Assembly (NCBI GenBank): GCA_023213395.1
Contig: CM041465.1
Span: 90,093,741 to 90,157,740 of the forward strand
DNA from: Cycas panzhihuaensis
Taxonomy: Eukaryota; Cycadophyta
Direction of reading: 5' to 3'
DNA: 64,000 nucleotides
Shown: one piece after another, positions 1-10,431 of the stretch
Position numbering within the stretch: position 1 is the first letter of the stretch
Layout: each line of letters begins with the position of its first letter
Translations under genes and position numbers: made by a program
The notes under the pieces: generated by a model
Seen by the model: only the letters and a program-made list of their open reading frames with translations
Told to the model about the DNA's origin: nothing
The model's database searches: none

Positions 1-1900
1 ATAGATTCCCTTATACTACCTTATAGGTTCCTCCCATAAGTACTATCCTTTCTCATGGTGCTTCCCACCTTAACCAAGGGAATTCTTTTCCTCCACCTCA
101 TTAAACTATAGTATATAATGTAAGACCTCCATCCTCTTAGTCTTATAAAGGACCTACACCATTTACTCCTTCATTCCCTTCACATTATACCTATGTTGGA
201 GCCTGAGGATTGTGCAGTGATCCTTACACTTATGTTTCTCCTATTGACCCTCACATCCCTTAGTAATAGATACTTAGGGAAACTAAAGGGCCCATAGTAT
301 CTAGTGGTCCTAGACTTATTTATGCTCATCATTCATACCCATAGCATACAATTCTCCTTCTATAATATATTCCTTCATATTAATAGTATCATATCCCCCA
401 AACAAAAATCCACCTCAACCCTACTACGAGGTTCATTCCTTCTCATCCTCTATATCCTTAACCTCCACATTGCAATAAACCCTTATATGGCCCCTCCATT
501 GCTTATCAATAGCCTCCTTATTAACCCCTCTCTATGTTAAGGCCCAAGAGGTCATTCATAGACTACATGAGGAATCCATTCCTACAAAATTCTTCCTTTT
601 ACCAATGCCCCCATTTGTCCCTGAGTTACTAAAATTCTCAAGAGAATTAGCACAAGATTATATTAGACATGTTCAAGCCTTTATACCTGCATGTCTTAAC
701 TTCTTACCATATGATTATGTCATGATGAAATTGTTTCTAAAATCACTTCAAGGTGACACTTTGAAATGGTTCTATCACCTTTAATCCATTTCCTTTTTAT
801 ATTCTAGTAATTACTTAATGCTTTTATTAGTTATTTTAATGTTACTAGGCCATTCAAAACATACACCAAGTCTCTTCTATCTATGAAATAAAATAATGAC
901 AAATCATTTTGTAACTTTGTAAGACAATTCCAAGACCTAGTCCATGCTTTCCATTCTCACCTTAACTCAAGTCTCCTCTTTGATGTATTTACCAATGCTT
1001 TGAGGCTCGATGTCCACTTAAAGGTTCTTAAACTTGTTCCCCAAACTTACAAAGAAGTCATTGATAATTGTTTGGCTCTTAAAGCCTTTAAGAGTCAAGC
1101 AAGAATCAAGAAGATTAGTAAGCCAACTCTGCCAAAGGACTCCTCCTAAAGATTTAAACCTACTTATGGTGGTCGTACATATAATCATCTTACATCTACT
1201 ATTAAAGCCCTTAAGCATGCCATCAATACCAAGCTATGTATTAAAAACTCCTCCACTCCTAACCTAAAATAAGAAATTAAAGGTATCCATTATGCCAAAG
1301 GGATGAAATAATAAGACCCTCTTTGCCCCCCATTAAGGAGGGCTCCTTGGTATTCTTGGCACCAAATTGATACTCATGATCATGATGAGTATTGCATGGT
1401 TTAAGCAATGGCTTAAACAACCCAAAGCAATAATAATCCCACTTCTAAGCCTATTCAAGATTAATTAATTCACAACAACCATTTACGTAACCACAACATA
1501 ATATACACTAAGCATAAAAGTAAAGGAAATGCTAAATAAGATGACATTAGTGATAATGAGAGCTTAAGTTTAAGGCTTAATAAGAAATATACCACCTTAC
1601 CTAAGGGTGGGGGCAAGCAAGCTAACAATCAAAATAGGCCACCTCCCAAAGGTGGAAAGACTAAGAGGATAATTAATATGGTAAAGGTAATGAAGAACCT
1701 AACTTTAACTAAATCTATTGAAGATTCACAACCTAAACCTCTAGAATCCTTACCCCTTGTGCCACCTAAACCCATTTGTTTTAGATCCATCCCCTCCACC
1801 ATAAAAGATTGATCCCTCTTATTAGTCGATGAGATGAAGACTATCCCTACTAGGATTTCGATAATAGACTTATTAAGGAGTTGCCTAAAGTAACGTCAAC
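1..1900 (+). pseudogene. Tat-like Ty3/gypsy gag remnant (copy Z, 5' end outside window)
   Basis: Decayed capsid (gag) region of a Ty3/gypsy retrotransposon that once formed the virus-like particle. Around 690-790 the plus-strand reading gives the capsid signature FLKSLQGDTLKWFYHL, typical of the plant Retrotrans_gag family; 540-700 gives a long helical stretch before it, and 880-1140 the capsid C-terminal part. A basic tail (PPPKGGKTKR, near 1640) follows. The block is a near copy of 16480-18300, where the same protein reads slightly better, and includes the same stop codons (for example in GP*YL near 297). Many frames are broken, so no product is expected. The gag start lies left of the window; the paralogue has its ATG at 15726. 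Confidence 0.75.
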
Positions 1901-1959
1901 TCTTACTTGACACATTAGGGGTACCTACTCCCAATTCCCCAACAAGTCTTTCCCTCTCT

Positions 1960-2390
1960 TTTAAACCTTCCATCTTGTTAAATAAGAAGAAGAGAAACCT
2001 TAATGGTATTCCTCCTTTTGACATTCAAATCAGTAAAGCTGAAATTAACATTCAACATGTCATTGTTGATGAAGGCTCGTTAGTTAACATAATCCTCTTT
2101 CACCTTATAATGGATTTAGATATTACCACATATAAACCTTGTGAATGGATTTATCAAGGATATGATAAGAACTAAAAAGTACCAATAAGGCATATCACTC
2201 TCCCCCTCACCTTATAAGGGAAAATAGTTATGGTCAACCTCACTATCATAGACCTTGACTTGGAATGCAATATCTTGTTAGGGAAACCTTAGATCAATTA
2301 GATGTTTTTTATTTATCCCTCACTCTTTAATGAGCTCAAATTCAGTCATGAGGGAGAGTTAAAGGTCATTAAATGAAAGAATATACTGGT
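1960..2390 (+). pseudogene. Retroviral-type aspartic protease remnant of copy Z
   Basis: Protease domain of the Tat-like gypsy polyprotein, which would have cut Gag-Pol. The visible core is HVIVDEGSLVNIILF at about 2057-2100, which corresponds to the family motif VDGGSSVNIL; the second catalytic-loop Gly is Glu here. Downstream the flap-region pattern GYDKN, LPLTL, MVNLTIIDL and NILLGKP*IN* follow in the usual order. Two TAG codons stand where the family normally has Trp or a like residue, and the same two are present in the other copy at 18456-18870. Inactive by sequence. Confidence 0.75.
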
Positions 2391-3053
2391 CAAGTAATCC
2401 GTTCCACTTCTAGAAACTATTATAGAAATAAGAGAGCCTTCCAACTCTTCTGAGTACTTCTTCTAAGCTTTAGATTTTGGGCACTACTTTACCCCCAAAT
2501 CTCTTCCAACACCTACATAAAATATTGAGAGTATCAACATGATTAATACCATTCCCTCATGTGAAAACTCTTCTTTGAGTCAATCCTATGAGGAAATATT
2601 TCACAACACGTTAGAGCCTTTTTCTATATACACTCTTACCCCTATTGAAGAGGATTTATCCCTTTGCATTAGGAGATACTTAATCAATCCTTCTTAAGTG
2701 GTACAAGACTCAATCCAACAAGCCTCCTCATCTTTATATCATGTTAATGAAGATGGTAGTGTGCTTCAAGATAGTCCTCTCTTTACTAAGAAACTGCTTC
2801 ATTAGGCTTATCCTCTTATGAGTCAAATTTTAGGTATGTCCTTTGCTTACATCGTGTAAAAGATACCCTAGTCACCATTATGCTTGTTCCTCCTCCTTCC
2901 TAATAGGTACATTCTTCTCTAATCACTACTCCCTCTTTTAATAAGCCATCTTATCTTAAGTCTCCTTTTTAGATAGCTCAACTCAATTGACATGATAAGA
3001 AACTTGTTATACATCAACATCTTGATCTCTTACCTTTAGAAGATAAAATTATT
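2390..3053 (+). pseudogene. Protease-RT linker of copy Z
   Basis: Low-complexity linker that in Tat-like elements separates protease from reverse transcriptase. It reads as a Ser/Pro/Leu-rich open stretch with scattered TAA/TAG (for example SYEEIFHNTLEPF near 2590) and is colinear with 18870-19540. It stops where the element F junction begins (about 3054). The matching RT of the other copy resumes at 27901, on the far side of the F insertion; in copy Z no RT follows. Confidence 0.6.
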
Positions 3054-3071
3054 AAAATAGATAACTGAATT

Positions 3072-3083
3072 ACTCTGATACCA
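3072..3083 (-). promoter_or_regulatory. Primer-binding site remnant next to F-type LTR
   Basis: Read on the minus strand this is TGGTATCAGAGT, the common plant copia primer site for initiator tRNA-Met, directly abutting the LTR end. About 25 further bases on its left resemble the F leader seen at 27390-27420. Its position outside the LTR, opposite the polypurine tract, is odd (see findings). Confidence 0.6.
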
Positions 3084-3553
3084 TGTTAAAATAAATATGG
3101 AATATTGAGATTAGTTCCAATTCCATAAGATAACAAGATGTAATAATAATAAAGTATAAACTCACGAGTATGTACACATAGTGAATTAATCAACATAACT
3201 ATCAAACATCAAACATGTAAAGAAATCAACACAAGATGAACACCAAGATTATATGTGAAAAATCCATTATGGGAAAAACTGTAAGAAAAAATGGAGTTAG
3301 GACTCTGCTTTTGATCATAAGCTTTACATCTTTCTCCTCTCTCCTTGCTCTATCCTTTCTCAAGTTCATAAGTGGTGAGTGTATATATATATAATGAGAT
3401 CATCTCATGAGTAGCTTATTAAATAGAACAAGCCTTTACATCATCCAATAAAGAGATAACATGGATATATGTGTAACTCACATATCTCCATATAAGTGAA
3501 TGGTTGGAAGTATATGTATACAATAAACTCATATTAAACATTATGTTTTGACA
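3084..3553 (-). repeat. F-family copia LTR in copy Z
   Basis: 470-base LTR beginning TGTTAAAATAA and ending TTTTGACA, matching 19566-20029 and 27431-27900. It carries the GTGAAAAATCC...GGGAAAAACT motif (3252-3280) that also occurs in the LTRs of C and J. On the minus strand it is preceded by a run of seven G (3554-3560), the expected polypurine tract, so the element is minus-oriented. It is closer to 19566-20029 than to 27431-27900, in keeping with the block duplication. Confidence 0.75.
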
Positions 3554-4277
3554 CCCCCCCATAATGTTTAATACCATGTATCTTGATCTCAAGTCTTTAT
3601 GTTGGAACCTATAACCTATAATTGTATCATGTATCTTGTATGCAGTATCACCTATAACTTATAATAAATTGTAATCATATGCATATCTCCATTAAGTATT
3701 AACCTATATAAAATTAATATATATGAAGTGTTTTATGTACATCTTTATATCTTAACTTGTATGGTTGATTTTAATCAACATTAAGTTTGAAGATTAATAT
3801 TATATTAACCATTCATCAAATCAAGAGACAAGCAAAGTGATATCTAAGTCCATATGAAACAATGACCATCTACCAAAATGCATGGAAAACTAGCCACTAT
3901 AATCGCTAATTCACAAGGAAATTGCTTCAAGTACATGGTTTAACATCCTTCCAAATTACTTGTAGGGATAACACAATTAAGTATGTTATATAAGTGTAGC
4001 ATTAGCTAAATTAGGTCGATAGTTAGATCTTATGTTAAACAATCAACTCTATAATAAGCTGAACTAGCTAGCCAAGGTAACTTAACTTGTACTCAACATC
4101 CAACTAGATAACATCGATAACCAAGTGGATCATAAGAAACTGCTTCAATAACCAGGTGATCTATATATTTGGTTAGGAATTTTTTCATCTACTAAAGCAA
4201 ATGTGATGTTATCAAGGGGAAAATGAAAAGCCAATATATCAAAGATATCTTATATCACAACTTCATCAAATGTTTCT
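3554..4277 (-). mobile_element. F-family 3' internal fragment (copy Z)
   Basis: Starts with the polypurine tract (seven C on the plus strand, 3554-3560) and continues as non-coding DNA colinear with 20030-20761. I find no readable polymerase in it. It ends at the duplication breakpoint 4277 and is followed by an unrelated copia RNase H scrap. Confidence 0.6.
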
Positions 4278-4585
4278 TAAGTTACATTTTTAACATTGGC
4301 TCAATTAAAATTGTATGGAGTATAAAGAAAACAATTGATAATTTCTTTATCTATATCTAAAGTTGAGTGTAAGGCAATTGAAGCATTAGCTTGTGAAATA
4401 GTTTAGCTTAGAAAGATATTATAAGATCTACATCAACCTCAAATTAGACCTATATAGATTTATTATGATAATAAAAATATAATTCAGATGATAAAGAATC
4501 TTGTCTTGCATTATGAAATAAAGCATATCAAGATTAAGTATCATTACATTGTAAGAGTTGGAAAGATAAGAATAGATTATTTGAT
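4278..4585 (+). pseudogene. Ty1/copia RNase H fragment
   Basis: Plus-strand remnant of a copia RNase H. Readable pieces in family order: RKQLIISLSISKVECKAI (the SKKQ..VALSS.EAEY region), EALACEIV*LRKIL*DLHQ, YYDNKNIIQMIKN (the DN.SAI..AKN motif) and HYEIKHIKIKYHYIV (the H.RTKHI...HF core). There is a one-base frameshift near 4335 and several TAG stops. It has no LTR or other domain of its own and is cut at about 4585, where the opposite-strand gypsy K begins. It may be the end of an older copia element; too short to classify further. Confidence 0.7.
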
Positions 4586-5480
4586 AAGATTCTTGAGTTT
4601 ATTTGATAATTTCTATGCATTGTCATCCCATTTAAAAGTATCCTTCTTATTCAAGTTAGACATAGGTCCTATTATGTAACCATAACCTTTCATAAAGCAT
4701 CTATAAAACCTTGTGGCCTATAAAAACTCCTTAATATTCGATACATTTATTAGTGTCATCTAACCTAGTATATCTTAGATTTTACTAGGATCTGCTTTGA
4801 CTCCATCCTTTGATATGATGCAACACAAATATTCTATTTCTTATCTTCCAAAGATACGTTATCCTTATTTGTGAAAAGGGAATTATCTTGTAAAGCTTCC
4901 AAAACTTACTTGGCATGTTATAGGTGTTCTCCTTAAATCTTATTAGAAATCAAAATATGATCAAAGAAAATAAGTATAATTTTTTTTTAGATGGGAATAG
5001 AGTACCTTATTCATGGTGGCTTAGAAAGTAGTTGGCATGTTCATCATTCTAAATGGCATAATTATAAACTCTTACTTCCCATCATAAATGCAAAAATTTG
5101 TTTAGCTATATCTTAAGCTCTAACTTAGATTTAATAATAACCTACTTTTAAATCAATTTTGGTAAAAAATTAGACTCCATGTAATTCATCTAGCAAGTCA
5201 CTAATGCATGGAATTGGCAACTTATTATTGTTAGTTACTTTGTTTAATGGTCTATAGTTTATGTATATTTTATAAGACCCATCTTTCTTAGATGCTAAGA
5301 TAACTAGAGCAACAAAATGAGTTTTGTTAGGCATAACAACTCCTTACTCTATTAATTCCTGTGTCAACTTCTTAATGCTCATATATTGATAAGTGCCATC
5401 CATGGTTCTAAATAAATAATATGTTCCATACTTCTATCTATGGATAGCCTATTTATAAGCTCCTTGAAGATGTTAAAGTA
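4585..5480 (-). pseudogene. Ty3/gypsy reverse transcriptase and RNase H start (element K)
   Basis: Minus-strand polymerase of a gypsy element. Reading from 5480 leftward: LASKKDGSYKIYINYRPLN (family KKDGSWR.CVDYRALN) near 5250-5310, then KLPIPCISDLLDELHG, FFTKIDLKVGY, and at 4680-4850 YLCCIISKDGVKADPSKI and FYRCFMKGYG, which is the RT C-terminus and the link to RNase H. GPMSNLNKKDTFKWDDNA near 4620-4670 is the first part of RNase H. The rest of RNase H and integrase are missing, replaced by the copia scrap on the other strand. Many stops. The style is that of non-Tat plant gypsy groups such as Reina/Tekay. Confidence 0.8.
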
Positions 5481-5559
5481 TTCATGTATTATACTTTGAT
5501 GTCTAAATAGTTATCTACTTCCTCAAGAATTATGATTATATAGCAATTAATAGTATATC

Positions 5560-5960
5560 CTAGGACTCCCTTATTTAGAAATTTTTCCATATGATAAGAA
5601 GAGATCATCTAGTTAGGGGGCATCGATAAGGACTACAACTTATATTACTTTTTATATTATCTAAAAACAATAAATATCTTGATCTAATTCATAAAAAATA
5701 TCCCTATCATCTCAAACTATTATACTTCCAATATTATATCATCTCCTCTTATAAGCATGGTGTATGTCAGTGACTAGAGTAAATAACCTCTAATAGGAAC
5801 TTTAGAATATGCTTCTTTGAATGGAATGGTTTTCCCTGCCATATATACTTAAAATTATTTATATACCACTATGTAAAGACCTACTTGATTGATTATTTAT
5901 TTATTGATGAAATTATATATGCTTCCATCATCAGGTAATATTGTCACCTTAATGCCTTTA
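5560..5960 (-). pseudogene. Gypsy aspartic protease remnant (element K)
   Basis: Minus-strand protease of K. Near 5905-5950 it reads VTILPDDGSIYNFINK, matching the gypsy motif LIDSGSTHNFID with the catalytic triad altered from DSG to DDG. Further left, IRGDDIILEV**FEMIG near 5700-5760 corresponds to the family's GMDVVLGVQWLEMLG. It lies between the K zinc knuckle (6110-6214) and RT, the normal order. Non-functional. Confidence 0.7.
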
Positions 5961-6099
5961 ATATTTCCTAAGAGACAAAATTTGAGGTGATAAGAATACC
6001 TATATCATGGCTTGTAAGGAGAAGTCTACTCTTATAATATCCAACTCTTCCCTTAGAGTTAAGGTTTCCAAGATTTTCTCATCTTCATTAGATTAATTA

Positions 6100-6214
6100 T
6101 TAGGTGGATTAGCTCCTTCCTTCTCTTCTATTGGTTAATCATTCTCAAGCATATGCAACTTCTTTCAAGCACACATATGGTCCTTACTACATTTTATATT
6201 TCACTTGAAATATG
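6100..6214 (-). pseudogene. Element K gag zinc knuckle, C-terminal half
   Basis: Minus strand reads KDHMCA*KKLHMLEND, the second half of a gypsy CCHC knuckle and the conserved LHMLE tail. The first half of the knuckle is found at 9914-9960, on the other side of element L. Together they show that L inserted inside the K zinc knuckle. Confidence 0.65.
6210..6214. repeat. Target site duplication of element L, left
   Basis: ATATG directly before the L LTR; the right-hand copy is ATACG at 9909-9913. The single mismatch is a C-to-T change at a CpG. Confidence 0.7.
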
Positions 6215-6505
6215 TGTTAGGTGTAATTTTCATTACCCTATGCATTGGGACCATGTGATTCATCTTATGCCATCATTGTAAAGGTAAAATGTTATTTTAT
6301 TTTATGTTTTATTATTATTTTACGTTTTTAAATTGTCGGTTGAGGCAGGCTCTTACCTACCTCCCAACTTATATATTTTATGGGGCATAATATCCCTGGT
6401 GTTCATCGACAACACTTATCAATGAAATTTATTACGTTTTTCAATATGAATTTTAAGATGGATTAGAAACGTACCTTCTCTACTCCATCCTCACGCGTGC
6501 TTTCA
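6215..6505 (+). repeat. Element L 5' LTR
   Basis: 291 bases from TGTTAGGTGTAA to CTTTCA. It aligns along its whole length with 9620-9908, sharing for example CCCTATGCATTGGGACCATG and TATCAATGAAATTTATTA. Confidence 0.85.
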
Positions 6506-6507
6506 TT

Positions 6508-6519
6508 TGGTATCAGAGC
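6508..6519 (+). promoter_or_regulatory. Element L primer-binding site
   Basis: TGGTATCAGAGC, two bases after the LTR: the initiator tRNA-Met primer site used by most plant copia elements. Confidence 0.85.
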
Positions 6520-7415
6520 CATTCTTGGAACTATGGGTGATGGAAGTACATCTTAACAGCTACATCAATCCATCACAGTCTTACTCCGATCAACCACTAT
6601 TATTTCTATCTCCATAGAGGCCGACATCTTCTTCACATCACATGTCTTCTACTAATCAATCCCTTGACATTCACATCTACCTGTTACGTTTCTCTACCTT
6701 ATGCATCTACCATTACTTTCCATATGCTCTTAATTGCCTACTTCATTCAAGTGCTCATTACATTCAACGAAAGCTTATTCCAACTTAAAATAGAGTTGCA
6801 TCTAAGCAATACACATTCAATGGACCACTTAGTAGGATTAACCCACATTAGAGATTTAGTTGTTGACCAATGAGCCAACATGAAGCCGCTTCTCCACTAT
6901 TGAGTATCAAGTCACCCACAGTTGTTGCTCTATTCATTTCCACTCACTCCAAAGTCATCTACACCAAACCATGAAACAAAGTAGCAATAGGTGGGAAAAC
7001 CCTACAAGATTAATTAAGCAGAATGATTTGGACATGACAATAGGATACCAAAAAATAATTGGCACATTAATCAATCTAGGCAAACCACAGAAGTCCTCTC
7101 CAGAAAATACTTGTAAGTAGCCATTGTATCTGCATAACATATTTCCTAGTGGTGCTCCATTCACTACGCCCCTACGTGAAGTGTATACTAGAGATACTAG
7201 CTATAAAAAGGGTCTCTTCTCATGCTTTTCTGTGAAGGTTTCGATGAGTGGTATTATCTCTAACGCATCGTCGTCAACTTGGTTGTTGTGGGCCGTTTTA
7301 GAATCTACTGTGAGTAACTCCTTTTTTTTTCCACATTTTCTCTTTAACGTCTTCTTATCTCGTCTATGTGGCATCTCCATTACATGTTCTTGTGTATCTG
7401 TGATTAACATTTCTC

Positions 7416-7424
<9 letters not shown>

Positions 7425-7469
<45 letters not shown>

Positions 7470-7500
7470 TTTTTTTTTTTTTTTTTTTTTTTTTTCTTTT
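7425..7500 (+). repeat. (AT)n followed by T-tract
   Basis: About 43 bases of (TA)n (7425-7467) followed by about 30 T broken by a single C. It sits inside element L and is a likely site of length variation. Confidence 0.95.
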
Positions 7501-8964
7501 TTAATATTTTTCTTCTATATGATCTTAGTGCTTGCAGTTGTAAGTGGTTTAATTTGATTTGATCAATTCTTAATTGTTTTTTCATTCTGATAGTCACTGA
7601 TTAACGACCACGCAGGTCTCATTTCAATATTATATTTTTTTCAAAGTCTTTTGATAAATTTAATTATATTGGAATTGATTTTTGTGTCTGTCTGCATAGC
7701 CCCCCTTAGCCCCTGCCTTTAGGTCACATGTTGTCCCATGTGACCATGGTTTAATTTCGAAAGAGGCAGATCTTAAAATTTAATTAACTATTTTTAATAA
7801 TTTCAATATTAAAGGAGTTTAATTATCTTGTATAAAATTTCAAATCCACTAGCTCCCTTTTAACCCTCGAGGGTGGTCTTATTCATCCTCCACATGACCA
7901 AGGGCCTGAGCTCAAAGGGGATTAATCCCCCCTTATTCATTTTTTACCATAAAGAGGTCGTTTTACTATTTTGGCTATAACTTTTGATCCAGGAGTTTGT
8001 TTTTCGAATGAATGGACTTGTTGAAAATATAATTTGATGATCTACATACTAAAGTAGTTTTTATTATGTTTTAAGGTTATTTTTTTGGAGTTTTAAGGCT
8101 ACTAAAGTTAGCCATTCTATTTACTCAAAGTTTGAGTATTTTCCAACATCTTTGAGTTATTTTATTACTTCATTCAAGAATATTTACATGATATTGAGTT
8201 ATTAATCCATTGTTGACTAATTTTACTTTATCTTTAGAGACTCACATCTAATTTTTACAATTTTTTAGTCAATTTTGACCTCTTGAAATAAAGGAAAACC
8301 TTTGGAATCTAATGTCATCAACTAGTGTTTTCTAACCCTTAATAACTTTGTTTTAAAGTTGTTATTCTATTTTATAGTTCATTTACTTTACATTAAATCT
8401 CATATCAAGCCTATTTTTGCTTATTTTAGGGTCAAATTGCTTCTCTAAAGCATATTTTTAAAAGTGTATTCAAGGCTAAAATAAAAGTGCATATTTAAAT
8501 AATATATTTAAAGCATACTTTGCATCTTTTTATAGCTTGAAAGGGGCCCATATAAAAGTGCATTTGTTGCTCATTTATTTTTAGTTTATTTATTAATATA
8601 TTGAAGTTTAAAATAGGCTCATTTTTCTCATCATTAATCATTATATCTCTTTATTAAAGTTTATTTTTCTAAAAAGCATCAACTAAGATTCCTTTTATTG
8701 CATCTAAAAGAGCATTTAGAGTGCATCCTATTGCATGTGTATAAGATCATTCAAAGGGTATCGTATTTCCTTTAATTACATACTATTTTAGAGCTTATTT
8801 GAGTCACTATTAAAATCTTGATTAAGTCATATATATTTCTCATTTAAAAAGGTGTATTCTTATTTCATTTGATATTAAAGATTCTTGCTTGATTAATAAG
8901 ACCACATATTTTTCTTTGGATTATGAATTAAAGTGTTTATAATGGTAGTAAATCTTAGTGATAC

Positions 8965-9423
8965 AAGTATACCTATTTTTTACGGAATCAATTTTCAACT
9001 TTGAAGAAATTTAATGAAATCATATTTTATTACTAATAATCATTGGAAATTGTAAATGATGGCTACAATGAAGATGTACAAAACTTTAAAGAAAATGTGA
9101 AAAGAGACAATGAAGCCTTAGCTTTAATATTTTGTTCATTAAATGACCACACATTCTAGTAATAGTGAGATAACCACATCAAAGAATATATGGTATATCT
9201 TAGAATTAGTTTATCTGGGAGCCACTATAAAACTAGAAGAAACTAAATATTTTGATAATGTTTTATATGTGGGACAGATGTTAGAGCTACACAACAATGA
9301 TGTATTTGATAATGTTGTATGTACCATTGATAACTCTAACAAAATTGATGATCACTCCAAGGTAAAAGTTGAAGGAGACAAAGATCCTAATGAAGTCAAA
9401 CCTACTCATTCAAATCAAGTTTA
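8965..9423 (+). pseudogene. Copia-type gag remnant in element L
   Basis: Reads as the N-terminal half of a plant copia Gag (UBN2-type capsid): SIPIFYGINFQL near 8970, HWKIVNDGYNED near 9045, then KRDNEALALIFCSLNDHTF and SKNIWYILELVYLGATIKLE (about 9100-9235), which correspond to family motifs KKDAKAL..I..SL.D.IF and A.EIWD.LE..Y.GT. The same pattern is seen in element H (KENKKKDNKTLAFILCALED). Stops include TAG TAA near 9158. After about 9240 the protein becomes acidic and unalignable, then runs into the polypurine tract. This is the only coding remnant in L. Confidence 0.65.
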
Positions 9424-9609
9424 GAAACCACATGAGCCTTACATTCTTAAAGAGGTTAACATTGTAAAGGCATCAATAAGGGATGATGACATGGAATTGG
9501 TCTACAACAAAGCAAAGGAACAAGCAACATATCTCTTTCCTAAAGTCTTTCTAAAGTACAAGTTAAACAAATTCAAAGAAAAACTTGAAGTTTCACATAC
9601 TAAACATTA

Positions 9610-9619
9610 TAGGGAGGAA
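9610..9619 (+). promoter_or_regulatory. Element L polypurine tract
   Basis: TAGGGAGGAA immediately before the 3' LTR start at 9620, the expected plus-strand primer site. Confidence 0.75.
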
Positions 9620-9908
9620 TGTTAGGTATAATGTTCATTACCCTATGCATTGGGACCATGTGAGCCATCTTACGCCATTATTGTAAAGGTAAAATGTTAT
9701 TTTATTTTATGTTTTATTGTTATTTTATATTTTGAATTGTCGGTTGAGGTGGGCTCCCACCTGCCTCCCAAACTATATATCTTATGGGGCATTATACCTC
9801 AGCATTCATCAACACCACCTATCAATGAAATTTATTAAGTTTTTTAATATGATTTTTAATATGGGTTAGAAACATATTTATTCTACTATGTCCTCATATG
9901 TGTTTTTA
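9620..9908 (+). repeat. Element L 3' LTR
   Basis: 289 bases from TGTTAGGTATAA to GTTTTTA, paired with 6215-6505. The terminal CA has become TA. Confidence 0.85.
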
Positions 9909-9913
9909 ATACG
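9909..9913. repeat. Target site duplication of element L, right
   Basis: ATACG, matching ATATG at 6210-6214. Confidence 0.7.
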
Positions 9914-10166
9914 TTCCCTTTTTAAGACAATTAACCATTGAAGTACTTATTAATTAGCTTATTTTCTGGATATTCCCAAGGGTTTATAGTGACAATGTTA
10001 TCCCAATAATCATCTTGTGATTCTCATTCTCTCTTCTTACTTGCATAGCTCAAAAGTAGTCTCAATACTCTACCTCTATATTTTGGGCATATACCATTGC
10101 TTGTCTTAGGTTACAGATCATTTATGATTTAAACCTAAAATAAATCTTTTTCTTTAAGCCACTAAT
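9914..10166 (-). pseudogene. Element K gag, middle part and first half of zinc knuckle
   Basis: Minus-strand gag between the SINE and element L. Near the SINE it reads ISGLKEKDLF, the gypsy motif F..GLK..I, then LRQAMVYAQNIEVEY (the LR.A...A...E motif) near 10090, and at 9914-9960 the start of the knuckle region. On the other side of the SINE the protein ends FLDANI, so the reading continues from one side to the other once the SINE and its duplication are removed. Confidence 0.65.
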
Positions 10167-10183
10167 ATTTGCATCCAACAAAG
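10167..10183. repeat. SINE target site duplication, left
   Basis: ATTTGCATCCAACAAAG; the right copy at 10432-10447 is ATTTGCATCTAGAAAG. Length and imperfection fit LINE-type target-primed insertion followed by decay. Confidence 0.75.
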
Positions 10184-10431
10184 CCCCACATGAGATAGCA
10201 CAATGGTATTGAAGGTAAGGTCTCACCCTAAGACCCATGTTTGAGTCTCGTCAAAGGTAAGCGCTTATTTAGGAGCTTCTAAGGTGGTAGTCTTTCACTA
10301 ATATTAGGTGCAATGATATCTAAGTTTTCCCTAATAATGTTGGACTATAGGTGAACAGTAAGATCCTAAGAGGAGTAGTGGTGACAATAAGGACATTGAC
10401 ACCTCCAGGTGATCAAAAAATAATAAAAAAG
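10184..10431 (+). mobile_element. tRNA-derived SINE (about 248 bp)
   Basis: Head contains RNA polymerase III internal promoter boxes: box A TAGCACAATGG (10196-10206) and box B GTTTGAGTCTC (10239-10249), 32 bases apart, as in tRNA genes; box B looks like GGTTCGAATCC with CpG decay. The body has no coding sequence. The 3' end is A-rich (TCAAAAAATAATAAAAAA), and 16-17 base target duplications flank the unit. It interrupts the gag of element K. Such elements are copied by a partner LINE; none is visible here. I cannot name the family. Confidence 0.75.
10196..10249 (+). promoter_or_regulatory. Pol III box A and box B of the SINE
   Basis: Box A at 10196-10206 and box B at 10239-10249, with tRNA-like spacing. 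Both are near consensus, with changes that could be C-to-T decay. Confidence 0.65.

Larger units (their letters stand above)
1..4277 (+). repeat. Duplicated block, copy 1 (pairs with 16480-20761)
   Basis: The first 4277 bases align end to end with 16480-20761, with only small indels (offset drifts by about 5 bases). The block covers gypsy gag-protease, the 3072-3083 primer-site remnant, an F-family LTR and about 720 bases of F internal DNA. The match ends abruptly in both copies just after CTTCATCAAATGTTTCT. Because the F junction and many stop codons are shared, duplication of DNA is a better explanation than two transposition events. Confidence 0.8.
6215..9908 (+). mobile_element. Element L: gag-only non-autonomous LTR retrotransposon
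   Basis: Complete 3.7 kb element with LTRs of about 290 bases, a primer site, a polypurine tract and a five-base target duplication (ATATG/ATACG). The internal 3.1 kb holds only a copia-type gag remnant near its 3' end (8965-9423); there is no protease, integrase, RT or RNase H. It must have relied on enzymes of another element. It is inserted into the gag zinc knuckle of gypsy K. Its internal middle part (6560-8960) carries an (AT)n-T(n) tract and otherwise nothing I can identify. Confidence 0.8.

Noticed and set aside
1375-1400. Near-palindrome ATACTCATGATCATGATGAGTAT
   Set aside because: Arises from a His/Asp codon run in gag and is present in both paralogues; not a perfect palindrome.
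7201-7410. Minus-strand 69-codon reading frame rich in Lys/Glu
   Set aside because: No family resemblance, lies inside the non-coding part of element L beside a microsatellite, and has no conserved copy in the window.
10184-10260. Functional tRNA gene
   Set aside because: Box A and B are present but no cloverleaf with a proper acceptor stem can be formed; the unit has an A-rich tail and flanking duplications of a SINE.
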